Below are positions 47,649 through 58,250 of a DNA stretch of 64,000 nt, one piece after another. The notes beneath the pieces are model-generated. The model saw only the letters and a list, made by a program, of their open reading frames with translations, had not been told where the DNA came from and searched no databases. The position numbers and the translations under genes were made by a program. Position 1 is the first letter of the stretch. The number at the start of each line of letters is the position of its first letter. Source of the stretch: Gammaproteobacteria bacterium (GTDB lineage: Bacteria > Pseudomonadota > Gammaproteobacteria > GCA-001735895); contig JASJCI010000014.1 of assembly GCA_030066085.1 (NCBI GenBank), positions 1-64,000 of the forward strand. The letters are read 5' to 3'.

Positions 47649-49055
47649 ATGGCAGGCAGAACCTTATACGACAAGATCTGGGATTTGCACCAGGTCCGGC
47701 GCAACGACGACGGTACCTCGTTGCTGTATATCGACCGGCACCTCGTGCACGAAGTAACCTCGGCGCAGGCCTTCGAGGGACTCGAACTGGCCGACCGACC
47801 GCTATGGCGACGCGATTCGATTCTCGCGGTAGCCGATCACAACGTGCCGACCGTCGGCCAGGCGCAGGGTATTGCCGATCCGGTGTCGCGCCTGCAGGTC
47901 GAAACACTGGACCGGAACTGCGAACGTTTCGACGTAACCGAATTCAGGCTCGGCGATCCGCGCAACGGCATCGTCCACGTGGTGGGCCCGGAGCAGGGGG
48001 CGACGCTGCCCGGTATGACCGTGGTCTGTGGCGATTCGCACACCTCCACGCACGGCGCTTTCGCGGCACTGGCCTTCGGTATCGGCACGTCCGAGGTCGA
48101 GCACGTGATGGCAACCCAGTGCCTGATTCAGCAGAAGTCGAAAAACATGCGCGTGCGCATCGAAGGCGCGGTCGGCCCGGGCGTTACCGCCAAGGATATC
48201 GTGCTGCACATCATCGGCGTTATCGGTACCGCCGGCGGTACCGGGCACGCGATCGAGTTTGCCGGCGAGGCGATTCGCAACCTGTCGATGGAAGGCCGCA
48301 TGACGGTTTGTAACATGACCATCGAGGCCGGCGCGCGCGCGGGCCTGATAGCCTGTGATCAGACGACGCTGGATTACGTGCGCGGTCGGCCCTACGGACC
48401 ACGTGAAGATCACTGGCAGCAGGCGGTCGCATCATGGCAGGATCTGCACAGCGATGACGATGCGCAGTTCGATCGCGAGGTCGAGATCGATGCCGCCGAC
48501 ATCGCGCCGCAGGTGACCTGGGGTACGTCGCCGGAAATGGTTTGCAGCGTCGCCGATGCGGTACCCGATCCGGCCGCCGAGATCGATACCGTGCGCGCCA
48601 CCGGCATGCGCGGCGCGCTCGAGTACATGGGCCTCGAAGCCGGTACCGCCATTCGCGACATACCCCTGGACAAGGTCTTCATCGGCTCCTGCACCAACTC
48701 GCGCATCGAGGATTTGCGTGCCGCCGCGAAGGTGGCCGAGGGCCGCCGGGTGGCGGGTAACGTCAAGCTGGCGATGGTGGTTCCGGGGTCGGGACTGGTC
48801 AAGCAGCAGGCCGAGGCCGAGGGTCTCGACCGCATCTTCATCGACGCCGGTTTCGAATGGCGCGAACCGGGCTGTTCCATGTGCCTGGCAATGAATGCCG
48901 ATCGGCTCGAACCCGGCGAACGCTGCGCGTCGACATCGAACCGTAACTTCGAGGGCCGCCAGGGCCAGGGTGGGCGCACCCACCTGGTATCGCCGGCGAT
49001 GGCCGCGGCCGCCGCGGTGCATGGCCATTTTGTCGATGTGCGCGAACTGGACTGA
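47649..49055 (+). CDS. leuC: 3-isopropylmalate dehydratase large subunit
   Basis: A 468-aa aconitase-family subunit holding the 4Fe-4S cluster; isomerises 2-isopropylmalate to 3-isopropylmalate in leucine synthesis. Markers are [46 protein letters not shown] in pieces, and the cluster cysteines in [11 protein letters not shown] and [14 protein letters not shown] 47649 matches the E. coli start; GTG 47640 would add three residues. leuD follows after 8 bp. Confidence 0.97.
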   Translation: MAGRTLYDKIWDLHQVRRNDDGTSLLYIDRHLVHEVTSAQAFEGLELADRPLWRRDSILAVADHNVPTVGQAQGIADPVSRLQVETLDRNCERFDVTEFRLGDPRNGIVHVVGPEQGATLPGMTVVCGDSHTSTHGAFAALAFGIGTSEVEHVMATQCLIQQKSKNMRVRIEGAVGPGVTAKDIVLHIIGVIGTAGGTGHAIEFAGEAIRNLSMEGRMTVCNMTIEAGARAGLIACDQTTLDYVRGRPYGPREDHWQQAVASWQDLHSDDDAQFDREVEIDAADIAPQVTWGTSPEMVCSVADAVPDPAAEIDTVRATGMRGALEYMGLEAGTAIRDIPLDKVFIGSCTNSRIEDLRAAAKVAEGRRVAGNVKLAMVVPGSGLVKQQAEAEGLDRIFIDAGFEWREPGCSMCLAMNADRLEPGERCASTSNRNFEGRQGQGGRTHLVSPAMAAAAAVHGHFVDVRELD

Positions 49056-49063
49056 GCAACGAG

Positions 49064-49711
49064 ATGGATAAATTCGAAACCTTTACCGGCGTAGTTGCGG
49101 CAATCGATCGGCCGAATATCGACACCGATGCGATTATCCCGAAACAATACCTGAAATCGATCAAGCGTTCCGGCTTCGGCGTGAACCTGTTCGATGACTG
49201 GCGCTACCTGGATCCCGGCGCGCCCGGTGATGATCACTCGCGGCGTCGTCCGAATCCGGATTTTGTCCTCAACCAGGACGCCTTTGCCGCAACCAGTATC
49301 CTGCTGGCACGGGAAAACTTCGGCTGCGGGTCGTCGCGCGAACACGCGGTCTGGGCGCTGCTGGATTTCGGTATCCGGGTTGTCATTGCCCCCAGTTTTG
49401 CCGACATCTTCTATAACAACTCGTTCAAGAACGGCCTGCTGCCGATTGCGCTCGAAACCACGCAGGTCGACCGGCTGTTCGCCGCGCTCGGCGCGAGCGA
49501 CGATTACCGGCTTACGATCGATCTCGAGCGCCAGTGTGTCATCGATCCCGAAGGTGTCGAGGCGACCTTCGAGGTAGACGCCTTTCGCCGCCATTGCCTG
49601 CTCAACGGCCTGGACGACATCGGCCTGACGATGCAGTACGCGGACGAGATTCGCGACTTCGAGCAAGCCTACTACGCGCGCTCCCCGTGGCTCGAGCGAG
49701 CGCCGTCGTGA
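49064..49711 (+). CDS. leuD: 3-isopropylmalate dehydratase small subunit
   Basis: A 215-aa subunit that supplies the substrate-binding swivel domain to LeuC. Markers are [37 protein letters not shown] and [21 protein letters not shown]. Its TGA overlaps the GTG start of leuB. Confidence 0.97.
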   Translation: MDKFETFTGVVAAIDRPNIDTDAIIPKQYLKSIKRSGFGVNLFDDWRYLDPGAPGDDHSRRRPNPDFVLNQDAFAATSILLARENFGCGSSREHAVWALLDFGIRVVIAPSFADIFYNNSFKNGLLPIALETTQVDRLFAALGASDDYRLTIDLERQCVIDPEGVEATFEVDAFRRHCLLNGLDDIGLTMQYADEIRDFEQAYYARSPWLERAPS

Positions 49712-50790
49712 GTGCCAGGATAGCGGTACTGCCGGGCGACGGCATCGGCCCGGAAATCGTCGCCGAGGCCGGCAAGGTGCTCGCCTGCCTGCAGCAGGAT
49801 TTCGGCCTGGTTGCCGAGATCGAGCAGGCCGCGGTCGGCGGCGCGGGCTATGACGCTGCCGGCGATCCGCTGCCGGAGGCCACGCTGGCGTTGTGCCGCG
49901 AGGCCGACGCCATCCTGTTCGGCGCGATCGGCGGTCCCGCGTACGATGGTCTCGAGCGCGAGCTGCGGCCCGAAAAAGGCCTGCTGCGGTTGCGCTCCGA
50001 GCTGGGCCTGTTCTCCAACCTGCGGCCGGCCATCCTCTACCCCCAGCTTGCCGAGGCTTCGAGTCTCAAGCGCGAACTGGTCGCCGGCCTCGATCTCATG
50101 ATCGTGCGCGAGCTGACCGGCGGAATCTACTTCGGGCAGCCGCGCGGCATTCGCGAACTCGACAGCGGCGAGCGCGAGGGGTTCAACACGCTGGTGTACG
50201 CCGAGCACGAAATCGAGCGCATCGCGCGTTCAGCCTGCGAGATCGCGATGCTGCGCGAGGGTAAACTGTGCTCGGTCGACAAGGCCAACGTGCTCGAGGT
50301 TTCGGAACTCTGGCGCGAAGTGGTGTCGGCGGTTGCCGCGGATTATCCCGGGATCGAACTCAGTCACCTCTACGTGGACAACGCGTCGATGCAGCTGGTG
50401 CGCGCGCCGAAACAGTTCGACGTGATGGTTACATCCAACATGTTCGGCGATATCCTGTCGGATACGGCGGCAATGTTGACCGGTTCTATCGGCATGCTGC
50501 CGTCGGCCTCGCTGGATGCCGATGGCAAGGGTATGTACGAGCCGATTCACGGTTCGGCGCCGGATATCGCCGGCGAGGGACTGGCCAATCCGCTGGCCAC
50601 CATCCTGTCGCTGGCGATGCTGATGCGCTACAGCCTCGGCCAGGGCGAGCTTGCGCAGCGTATCGAGGCCGCGGTCGGGCAGGTGCTCGACCAGGGCCTG
50701 CGTACGGCCGATATTGCCGCTGCCGGCGAAGCTGTCGCTACCGCCGTGATGGGTGACGCCGTGGTGGCGGCCCTGAGAGCGCAGACTTGA
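49708..50790 (+). CDS. leuB: 3-isopropylmalate dehydrogenase
   Basis: A 360-aa NAD-dependent oxidative decarboxylase, third step of leucine synthesis. GTG 49708 ([17 protein letters not shown]) overlaps the leuD stop by 3 bp and gives the usual length; the frame runs far upstream inside leuD without homology. [28 protein letters not shown] and the NAD-binding region [17 protein letters not shown] are present. Confidence 0.97.
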   Translation: MSARIAVLPGDGIGPEIVAEAGKVLACLQQDFGLVAEIEQAAVGGAGYDAAGDPLPEATLALCREADAILFGAIGGPAYDGLERELRPEKGLLRLRSELGLFSNLRPAILYPQLAEASSLKRELVAGLDLMIVRELTGGIYFGQPRGIRELDSGEREGFNTLVYAEHEIERIARSACEIAMLREGKLCSVDKANVLEVSELWREVVSAVAADYPGIELSHLYVDNASMQLVRAPKQFDVMVTSNMFGDILSDTAAMLTGSIGMLPSASLDADGKGMYEPIHGSAPDIAGEGLANPLATILSLAMLMRYSLGQGELAQRIEAAVGQVLDQGLRTADIAAAGEAVATAVMGDAVVAALRAQT

Positions 50791-50812
50791 TCACTATTTC
50801 TGGAGAATCGCG

Positions 50813-51928
50813 ATGAAGCGGGTAGGTTTTGTCGGCTGGCGTGGCATGGTCGGCTCGGTGTTGATGCAGCGTATGCTTGACGAAGGAGACTTCGAGCACA
50901 TCGACGAGCCGGTCTTCTTCACCACTTCGCAGCAGGGCCAGCCGGGCCCGGATATCGGGCGCGAAACGCCGCCGCTGGCGGACGCGCTGGACTTCGATGC
51001 GCTGAGCGCGATGGACGTAATCGTCACCTGCCAGGGCGGGGATTACACCCGGCGCGTTTTTTCCGACCTGCGGGGCAGCGGCTGGGATGGATACTGGATC
51101 GATGCGGCCTCCACCCTGCGCATGGCGGATCACAGCGTAATCGTGCTCGACCCGGTTAACCGCCACGTCATCGACTCGGCGCTGGAGCGGGGCTGTCGTG
51201 ATTTCATCGGCGGTAACTGCACTGTCAGCCTGATGATGATGGGCATGGCCGGGCTGCTGCAGCAGGACCTGGTCGAGTGGGCCAGCGTCATGACTTACCA
51301 GGCTGCCTCGGGCGGTGGCGCACGTCACATGCGCGAACTGCTGGCGGGCATGGGCAGCCTGCATGCCAGCGTCAGCGACCTGCTCGCCGACCCCGCTTCG
51401 GCGATCCTCGATATCGACCGGCGGGTCACCGACTGCATGCGCGCGTCGGAGTTTCCGCATGAACAGTTCGGTGCGCCGCTGGCAGGCAGCCTGATTGCGT
51501 GGATCGATTCACGCCTCGACAACGGCCAGAGTCGGGAAGAGTGGAAGGGTGGCGTCGAGGCCAACAAGATTCTCGGCCTGGCCGACGGGCAACTGCCGAT
51601 CGACGGTCTCTGCGTCCGTATCGGCGCGATGCGTTGCCACTCGCAGGCGCTGACCGTCAAACTCAGGCGTAACCTGCCCATGGACGAGATCGAGCAGATC
51701 CTGGCCGAGGCCAATCAATGGGTCAGCGTGATCCCGAACGATCGCCAGCCGACGATGGATGCACTGTCACCGGCCGCGGTAACCGGCACCCTGGACATAC
51801 CGGTCGGCCGTCTGCGCAAACTCAATATCGGCGACGAGTACCTCGCCGCGTTTACCGTCGGCGACCAGTTGCTGTGGGGCGCGGCCGAGCCCCTGCGGCG
51901 CATGCTCGATATCCTGCGTCAGCGCTGA
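50813..51928 (+). CDS. asd: Aspartate-semialdehyde dehydrogenase
   Basis: A 371-aa enzyme of the gammaproteobacterial long type, reducing aspartyl phosphate to aspartate semialdehyde for lysine, threonine and methionine synthesis. Starts [18 protein letters not shown]; the active-site Cys136 is in [10 protein letters not shown] and the substrate-binding region [13 protein letters not shown] is typical. A GGAGAA ribosome site precedes it. It is one base from the usg gene. Confidence 0.97.
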   Translation: MKRVGFVGWRGMVGSVLMQRMLDEGDFEHIDEPVFFTTSQQGQPGPDIGRETPPLADALDFDALSAMDVIVTCQGGDYTRRVFSDLRGSGWDGYWIDAASTLRMADHSVIVLDPVNRHVIDSALERGCRDFIGGNCTVSLMMMGMAGLLQQDLVEWASVMTYQAASGGGARHMRELLAGMGSLHASVSDLLADPASAILDIDRRVTDCMRASEFPHEQFGAPLAGSLIAWIDSRLDNGQSREEWKGGVEANKILGLADGQLPIDGLCVRIGAMRCHSQALTVKLRRNLPMDEIEQILAEANQWVSVIPNDRQPTMDALSPAAVTGTLDIPVGRLRKLNIGDEYLAAFTVGDQLLWGAAEPLRRMLDILRQR

Positions 51929-51929
51929 C

Positions 51930-52880
51930 ATGGAAGCGCGCATCGCGCTTGCGCCCGCCGCCGGTCTCGCGGCCGAGGCGATACTCGAGCGACTGGATGA
52001 ATCCGGCCTGCCGCCGGATTCCCTGGTTTTGCTGGACGTTGCGACCCATGCGGGTGAACGACTGGCTTACGGCGGCACCCACCTGCGGATCGAAGACCAG
52101 GCCGAATACGATTTCGGCGACTGTGCGCTGCTGTTGCTGCCGCAGCAGGATCCGGCGCTGGTCGAACGCGCCGCCGCCGCGGGCTGTATCGTACTGAGCC
52201 ATGAATTGCCACGCAGCCTGCCGCTGCTTTTTACCGCTCCCGGCCAGCAAGAGCCGGTGCTCGACTACACCGCCGATCGCTTTCGCGTGGCCGGCCCGGA
52301 ACTCGCCTGCATCCTGCCATCGCTGGTCCTGCTGGAGCGGAATTTCGGCCTCGAGGCCGTCAACCTGGTCACCCTGCGCAGCGCCGAATTTCACGGCCGG
52401 GCAGGCGTCGAGGAACTGGCGGCGCAGACCATCAGCCTGCTCAACGCGCGCGAGGCCGCACACGCGATATTCCCGGCGCAGCTGGCGTTCAACCTGTTGC
52501 CGGAGCGGGGCGACCCGGGCTTGCTGGCGGATCTGCGGGGCATTTTGGTAAATAGTTCATATACTGCCATGCAGCAAAGCGTTAATGTACCGCTGTTCCA
52601 CGGTTTCGTCGCCGCGCTGCAGCTGCGTCTTGCGACCCGCTTCGATCTCGCGGAAGTCGAGGGCTGTCTTGCGGGAGGCGATCGACTGCTGGTCAGGCAC
52701 GAGCAGACGAGCCCGATTTCGGATTGTAATCAATCGTTTAGCGGTATCATTTCGCAACTGGAAACGAATCCCGACCAACCCCCGGACCTGCAGTTCTGGA
52801 TCGTCGCCGATCCGCTGCGTTACGGCCTGGCCAACAATTACGTGAATGTTACAGAGTTTTTGCTAAAATCGTATCTATAA
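51930..52880 (+). CDS. usg: Asd-like protein USG-1
   Basis: A 316-aa paralogue of Asd found between asd and fimV in many gammaproteobacteria. The region of the catalytic GGNCT is replaced by ELACILPSLV, and the NADP-binding N-terminus lacks the GxxGxVG motif. So it is probably not an active dehydrogenase. LFHGFVAALQLRL near the C-terminus is conserved in the family. Role unknown; its constant place in the operon suggests an accessory function. Confidence 0.85.
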   Translation: MEARIALAPAAGLAAEAILERLDESGLPPDSLVLLDVATHAGERLAYGGTHLRIEDQAEYDFGDCALLLLPQQDPALVERAAAAGCIVLSHELPRSLPLLFTAPGQQEPVLDYTADRFRVAGPELACILPSLVLLERNFGLEAVNLVTLRSAEFHGRAGVEELAAQTISLLNAREAAHAIFPAQLAFNLLPERGDPGLLADLRGILVNSSYTAMQQSVNVPLFHGFVAALQLRLATRFDLAEVEGCLAGGDRLLVRHEQTSPISDCNQSFSGIISQLETNPDQPPDLQFWIVADPLRYGLANNYVNVTEFLLKSYL

Positions 52881-53002
52881 TCTATAGTTACCTTTGCTTG
52901 TGAAAGTGCTTTCTTTAAAGTAAATTCTCTGACTGTAATGATAGGTGCATGGAATTCCGGCACTTTATATAAGAATTGGGTTGGGGAGCTGGGAGACTAA
53001 AC

Positions 53003-56000
53003 GTGCGTAATCTGGGACTCATATTGGCATTGTGGTCGGCGGTACTTTTACCGACGAACAGCCTTGCATTAGGTCTGGGCGAGATTGAGGTCAAGTCTTT
53101 CCTGAACCAGCCGCTCAACGCCGAAATCGAAGTCATATCCGCCCGACCCGGCGAGATCGATGACCTGCTGGTCAGCCTGGCGTCGCGCGACGCGTTTACC
53201 CGGGCCGGCCTTTCCAGGCCGCGCCACCTCACCGATCTCCGCTTCGCCGTGCGCAAGGACGAATCGGGAGAAACCGCGGTTGTAGTGGTTACTACCAAGG
53301 ACGCCGTCAAGGAGCCGTTTCTCAATTTCCTGATCGAAGCCGACTGGTCCAAGGGCCGCGTGCTGCGCGAATTCACCATCCTGCTCGATCCACCTTTTTA
53401 CGCCGATCAACCCGCACCGGCAACCGAGACCGCGGCCGCGGTACCCGAGCCGACCTACAGCGACGAGCAGAGCGTCAGCGCCATCGTCGAGCAGGCCGGC
53501 GTTACCACGACCACCGAGCCGGACAGCGCGGTGGCGGAGAGCGAACCCATCGCCGAGCCGATCGCGATGGCGGACGAGAGCCCGCAGCCCGAGCCCGCCA
53601 GCGACGAATACGTCAGTGACGCAACGCAAAACATCATCGAGGGTGATGTTTTGGTCGTTAAGGGCGACACCCTCTGGAGCATCGCGTCGCGCTTCAAGGA
53701 CGATGCCCACAGCATGGCGCAGGTCATGCTGGCATTTCAACGTGCCAACCCCGAAGCCTTTACCGACGGCAACATCAACAACATGAAGGAAGGCGCGATC
53801 CTGCGCGCACCGAGCGCGCTGGAACTCGACGCCATGGGCCAGCAGGAAGCCTATGCCGAGGTGCTGGTGCAAAACGGGCTCTGGGATGAATACGTCGCCC
53901 GCGTCACCGGTACCGAACCCGCGATGGCGACCCAGACCGATGATGTCATGGCAGGTGAGAGCGATGCCGCCGAACAGGTCGGTGAACTCAGCCTGGTGAT
54001 GCCCGCCGAGGGTGATAGCGAGTCGACCGGCATCAGCGATTCGGCCGATGTCGACGAATTGCGCACCAAGCTCGCGCTGGCGGAAGAAGAACTGGATGCG
54101 GCGCGTATCGAAAATGCCGAACTCGAATCGCGCATCGCCGAACTGCAGGCTCGCCTGAGCAAGGTCGAAGAGCTGCAGAAGATGGTCGAAATCGAGGACG
54201 ACAGCCTTGCCCAGCTCGAAGCCCAGCAGGCTGCCGAGGATGAGATGGCTGGCGAAGAACTCGTTGCCGACGAGAGTGTCGACATGGCGAGCGAAAGCGA
54301 GCCGGTCGTGCCCGAGGAGGCCGTCAGCGAGGCTATCCAGGCTGACGAGGAAGCCCTGCTCGAGGAATTGCTGGCCGAGGAAGCAGCGGCACAGGCGGAA
54401 GAGCAGGCGGCGATCGATGGCGGCAGCGCTGCAACCGATAGCGGCGCTGAAGAAGTAGCGGCGCTTGACGAAGCCCTGGTCGAAGACGAAATGGTCAGCG
54501 ACGAGATGGCCGACGACACGATGGCCGACGATGAAATGCTGGACGACGAGCTCGCCGCGGATGAAACCGCCGTGACCGAGGAGAGCGAGACCACCGCTCC
54601 GGCACCGCCTCCCGTAGTCATTACAGAACCGGCCCGCGAGCCCTCGATGCTGGACGGCATCCTGCCGCCCGAGATCGTCGACATGCTGCCCTCGCTGGGC
54701 GGTCTCGGCGCCATGCTGGGCAATCCGATCGTGCTCGCCGCGCTCGGCGGCGTGGTTGTGCTGTTGCTGGTACTGATGCTGCTCAAGCGACGCCGCGCGG
54801 CTGCCGACGAAGACGATACCGTTGTCACGCCGGTCAACGAAGACGACATGTTTGCCGGCGAGGAAGAGGAAGAGCTGACACCGATTCATCTGGCCGACGG
54901 CAGCGGCCCCGACGAGACCGATATCAAGGTTCCGGCCGACGAAGACATGATGCCGGCGCAGCAGCCGGCCGAGGAAGTGGCCGAGGATGATTTCGACCAG
55001 GCTGCCGTCGCGGCGGAAGTCGAGACGCCGGAACCCGAAGCCCCGGCACCGGCGGCCCCGTCCGAGCAGGACGACGTGCTCAACGAGGTCGACGTCTACC
55101 TTGCCTACGGGCTTTACGACAACGCCGAAGAGCTGTTGAGCTCGAACCTGGTCGAAAACCCGGACAGGGCGGATTACCGCGCCAAGTTGCTCGATACCTA
55201 CTTTGCCACCAAGAAGGCCGATGCTTTTGTCGACGAGGCGGAAAAGCTGAAATCGATGGGTGACGCAGCGTCGCCCTACTGGGATCGTGTGCAGATCATG
55301 GGATACGAACTCGCGCCCGACAACGCGCTGTTCTCGGATGCCAAGGATAGCGGACTCAGCGCGGCTGATCTCGAGTTCACCAAGCCGCAGGAGGCCGATT
55401 TCGACCTGGGTGCGGGGGACGAGGACGACACCAATTTCTCGACTACCGACTTCAATCTCGGCGAAGAGGATACCGGCGGAGACTTTACCGATACGCAGAA
55501 CATGGGCGAGGCGGGTGAAATTGCCGAAACCCAGCAGATACCGCAACTCGAGGGGCTGCCGGATCTCGACGAGGACGACGAGACCAATATCGGCGCCGAG
55601 GCCCTGGGCGACTCGAGCGAGACGGAACTCGAGCTGCCCGATGAAATTGGCGACGAGCTCGAGTTTTCGATGGAGGAAGACGAGCCGACCCCTGCCGCCG
55701 AGGCCACCAGCGTACTCGATCTGCCGGACGATCTGGATCTTGGCGGCGAGGAAGACCAGGATCTCGATCTTGACGCGGCCGACGTCGACATGGACGAAAT
55801 TGCTGCCGAGTTCGATGCCGCTGACGACGAAACCGGTAGCGGTGACGAGTCCGAGATGGACCTGGGCGCCGAGTTCGAGGCCGCCCTTGAAGACGCCGAC
55901 GATCTCGATCTCGACGATGCGGAAATGATCCCGTTCGGTGACGACGACGAGGAGCCTACCAGCGTCGAAGCCACTACCGACGAGGACGCGGTCGAGTTGT

Positions 56001-56608
56001 CGCCCCCGGAAGAAACGACAGAATACGAAGCAACGTCGGTGATTACGCCCAACTACGAGGATACCGAGGTCGTGCCGGCCGCGGCCGAGGAAGCTCTTTC
56101 GCTCGACGATGACGCCAGCGAAATCGATCTCGGCATGGACGACACGTCGATGATGGCCGAGGATTCCGAGCAAACGGGTGAACTGAATCTCGATACCGGT
56201 GAGCTGCAGCTGCCGGGCGATGATGATGACGACGACGAAGATATTTCGATCATCGACTTCGGTGGTGATGATTTTGTCGAACCCACCGATGTCGTCGAAT
56301 CCATCGACGACGAAGCGGTCGCGATGGATGTCGACGCTGACGATGGCGAGGAAGTGAAGACCGGGACCTTTGCTCCGGGCGACTTCGAAGAGCCCACCGC
56401 GGCTACCGAATCGATCGCGGATATCGATGACATCGGCGACCTCATGCTGCCGGACGACGTCGACGAGGTTTCGACCAAGCTCGATCTCGCGCGTGCCTTC
56501 ATCGACATGGGCGATACCGAGGGTGCTCGCGGCAGTCTCGAGGAAGTCATCGCGGAAGGCAACGAAGAGCAGAAAACGGAAGCAAAGGCCCTGCTGGACC
56601 AGATCTGA
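53003..56608 (+). CDS. fimV: Pilus/polarity assembly protein FimV
   Basis: A 1,201-aa inner-membrane protein needed for type IV pilus assembly, polar organisation and type II secretion in relatives. GTG 53003 follows a GGGAG ribosome site and gives a signal peptide ending near ALG. The N-terminal FimV domain (LGEIEVKSFLNQPLNAEIEV) is followed by LysM (VVKGDTLWSIASRF, about 214-275) and a coiled coil (about 349-397). A single membrane helix lies at about 573-593 and a TPR at about 690-750. A long Asp/Glu-rich cytoplasmic region follows, and the C-terminal FimV TPR motif (TKLDLARAFIDMGDTEGAR) ends it. It lies between usg and truA as in Pseudomonas. Confidence 0.93.
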   Translation: MRNLGLILALWSAVLLPTNSLALGLGEIEVKSFLNQPLNAEIEVISARPGEIDDLLVSLASRDAFTRAGLSRPRHLTDLRFAVRKDESGETAVVVVTTKDAVKEPFLNFLIEADWSKGRVLREFTILLDPPFYADQPAPATETAAAVPEPTYSDEQSVSAIVEQAGVTTTTEPDSAVAESEPIAEPIAMADESPQPEPASDEYVSDATQNIIEGDVLVVKGDTLWSIASRFKDDAHSMAQVMLAFQRANPEAFTDGNINNMKEGAILRAPSALELDAMGQQEAYAEVLVQNGLWDEYVARVTGTEPAMATQTDDVMAGESDAAEQVGELSLVMPAEGDSESTGISDSADVDELRTKLALAEEELDAARIENAELESRIAELQARLSKVEELQKMVEIEDDSLAQLEAQQAAEDEMAGEELVADESVDMASESEPVVPEEAVSEAIQADEEALLEELLAEEAAAQAEEQAAIDGGSAATDSGAEEVAALDEALVEDEMVSDEMADDTMADDEMLDDELAADETAVTEESETTAPAPPPVVITEPAREPSMLDGILPPEIVDMLPSLGGLGAMLGNPIVLAALGGVVVLLLVLMLLKRRRAAADEDDTVVTPVNEDDMFAGEEEEELTPIHLADGSGPDETDIKVPADEDMMPAQQPAEEVAEDDFDQAAVAAEVETPEPEAPAPAAPSEQDDVLNEVDVYLAYGLYDNAEELLSSNLVENPDRADYRAKLLDTYFATKKADAFVDEAEKLKSMGDAASPYWDRVQIMGYELAPDNALFSDAKDSGLSAADLEFTKPQEADFDLGAGDEDDTNFSTTDFNLGEEDTGGDFTDTQNMGEAGEIAETQQIPQLEGLPDLDEDDETNIGAEALGDSSETELELPDEIGDELEFSMEEDEPTPAAEATSVLDLPDDLDLGGEEDQDLDLDAADVDMDEIAAEFDAADDETGSGDESEMDLGAEFEAALEDADDLDLDDAEMIPFGDDDEEPTSVEATTDEDAVELSPPEETTEYEATSVITPNYEDTEVVPAAAEEALSLDDDASEIDLGMDDTSMMAEDSEQTGELNLDTGELQLPGDDDDDDEDISIIDFGGDDFVEPTDVVESIDDEAVAMDVDADDGEEVKTGTFAPGDFEEPTAATESIADIDDIGDLMLPDDVDEVSTKLDLARAFIDMGDTEGARGSLEEVIAEGNEEQKTEAKALLDQI

Positions 56609-56644
56609 GCTGGCGCTCGACTGCTTTTTCCGCGGAAGAAAACG

Positions 56645-56673
56645 AACCCGCTGCAGCGCAGCGGGTTTTTTTT
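56645..56673 (+). terminator. Rho-independent terminator after fimV
   Basis: Perfect 10-bp stem AACCCGCTGC (56645-56654) and GCAGCGGGTT (56658-56667) with a 3-nt loop and a T-run to 56673. It separates fimV from truA, so the truA-purF genes need their own promoter in 56674-56776. Confidence 0.92.
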
Positions 56674-56776
56674 GGCCGTCCGCCGGTAAACTGGAAAAAA
56701 CCGCCGGATGCCCCATCTAACACGCCGGGAAACAGGCAGGTCGTAGCATGCGCGGACTGGTCAAAGGTAGCTGGAG

Positions 56777-57568
56777 ATGAGATACGCGGCCGGTATCGAG
56801 TACGGTGGCGCGGCCTATTGCGGCTGGCAACGACAGCCGCATTGCGACTCGGTGCAGGCGCGGCTCGAAGACGCGCTCGCTTACGTTGCGAATCACGAGC
56901 TCGAACTGGTATGCGCGGGCCGCACCGATGCCGGTGTACACGCGCTGGAGCAGGTTGTCCACTTCGACAGTAGCGCCGAGCGGGAGACGCGCTCCTGGCT
57001 GCTCGGCGCCAACTGCCGGCTGCCGCGCGACATCCGTATTCGCTGGGTCGAGCCGGTCGCTGACGAATTCCACGCGCGCTTCAGTGCCGAGGCACGGGCC
57101 TATCGCTACATCATCGTTAATCAACCTGTGGCCAGCGCGTTGTTTCACGATCGCGCCAGCTGGGAGTTTCGCCCGCTGTGCGAGCAGAGCATGCACGATG
57201 CCGCGCAGGTGCTGGTCGGTGAGCACGATTTCAGCAGTTTTCGCGCGGTGGGCTGCCAGGCCCGCTCGAGTCGTCGGCACGTTTACTGCGTCGACGTCAG
57301 CCGGCATGCCAACCTGGTTTACATCGATGTAATGGCCAATGCTTTTCTGTACCACATGGTGCGTAACATTGCCGGCAGCCTGATCGCCATCGGCCGCGGC
57401 GAACGCTCCGCCGAATGGCTGGCCGACGTTTTTGCTGCGCGCGACCGCAACCTGGCCGAGGTAACGGCGCCGGCAGCCGGCCTTTACTTCCTGCGCGCCT
57501 GCTATCCGGCGCAATATAAGCTGCCCACGAACGCGCAAAAACCCGTATTATTCCGGGATGATACATAG
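56777..57568 (+). CDS. truA: tRNA pseudouridine(38-40) synthase
   Basis: A 263-aa enzyme that makes pseudouridine at positions 38, 39 and 40 of tRNA anticodon arms. The catalytic Asp51 is in GRTDAGVHAL, ahead of LGANCRLPRDIRI, and FLYHMVRNIAGSLI is conserved. It overlaps trpF by 11 bp. Confidence 0.97.
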   Translation: MRYAAGIEYGGAAYCGWQRQPHCDSVQARLEDALAYVANHELELVCAGRTDAGVHALEQVVHFDSSAERETRSWLLGANCRLPRDIRIRWVEPVADEFHARFSAEARAYRYIIVNQPVASALFHDRASWEFRPLCEQSMHDAAQVLVGEHDFSSFRAVGCQARSSRRHVYCVDVSRHANLVYIDVMANAFLYHMVRNIAGSLIAIGRGERSAEWLADVFAARDRNLAEVTAPAAGLYFLRACYPAQYKLPTNAQKPVLFRDDT

Positions 57569-58205
57569 GACCCGGGTCAAGATTTGCGGTATCACGCGCG
57601 TGCAGGACGCGATCGATGCCGCGCGCGCCGGAGTCGACTCGATCGGGCTGAATTTTCATCGCCCGAGTGCGCGCTTCATCGACATCGGCAGGGCGCTCGA
57701 AGTGCGTGCCGCGCTGCCGCCGTTCGTGACGCTGACAGCACTGTTCCTGGATGAAACCGAGGACTGGGTCAGCGAGGTTATCCATCACCTTCGGCCCGAC
57801 TGCCTGCAGTTTCACGGGCGCGAGCAGGCCGGGTTCTGCGCTGCCTGGCAGCTGCCGTTCATCAAGGCGATACCGATGGGCAGCATCGACGATCCGACGG
57901 CCTACGCGCGCGGGTTCGACACGGCGCAGGGATTCCTGCTCGATAGCAACGCGGCTGGACGACTGGGCGGCTCCGGTGATACATTTGACTGGTCAAGAAT
58001 CCCTGAATCCTTCGCTTACCCGCTGATACTCGCCGGCGGTGTAACGCCGTCCAACGTGGCGGAGGCCATCGTCCAGGCCAGGCCCTGGGGCGTGGACGTC
58101 GCCAGTGGCGTCGAGACCGACAAGGGCATCAAGAGCAGCGAGCTGATCGAACAATTCTTTCGCGAGGTAAGACGTGGCGACCAACAGCTTGACAATGAAA
58201 CCTGA
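57558..58205 (+). CDS. trpF: Phosphoribosylanthranilate isomerase
   Basis: A 215-aa TIM-barrel isomerase of tryptophan synthesis. The general base Cys10 is in VKICGIT, and GLNFHRPSARFI, LQFHGREQAGFC and DVASGVETDKGIKS (catalytic Asp and phosphate site) are present. No trpBA follow; the trpF-accD order is the Pseudomonas type. It overlaps truA. Confidence 0.96.
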   Translation: MIHRTRVKICGITRVQDAIDAARAGVDSIGLNFHRPSARFIDIGRALEVRAALPPFVTLTALFLDETEDWVSEVIHHLRPDCLQFHGREQAGFCAAWQLPFIKAIPMGSIDDPTAYARGFDTAQGFLLDSNAAGRLGGSGDTFDWSRIPESFAYPLILAGGVTPSNVAEAIVQARPWGVDVASGVETDKGIKSSELIEQFFREVRRGDQQLDNET

Positions 58206-58250
58206 TCGGCCGGTCGCGACGACCGCCTCGTCGGGTCGACGGGTGTTTGC

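Noticed and set aside
53069-56716. Minus-strand open frame of 1,215 codons opposite fimV
   Set aside because: Shadow of the Asp/Glu-rich fimV codons (GAC/GAG reversed give GTC/CTC); composition is unnatural and no motif is present.
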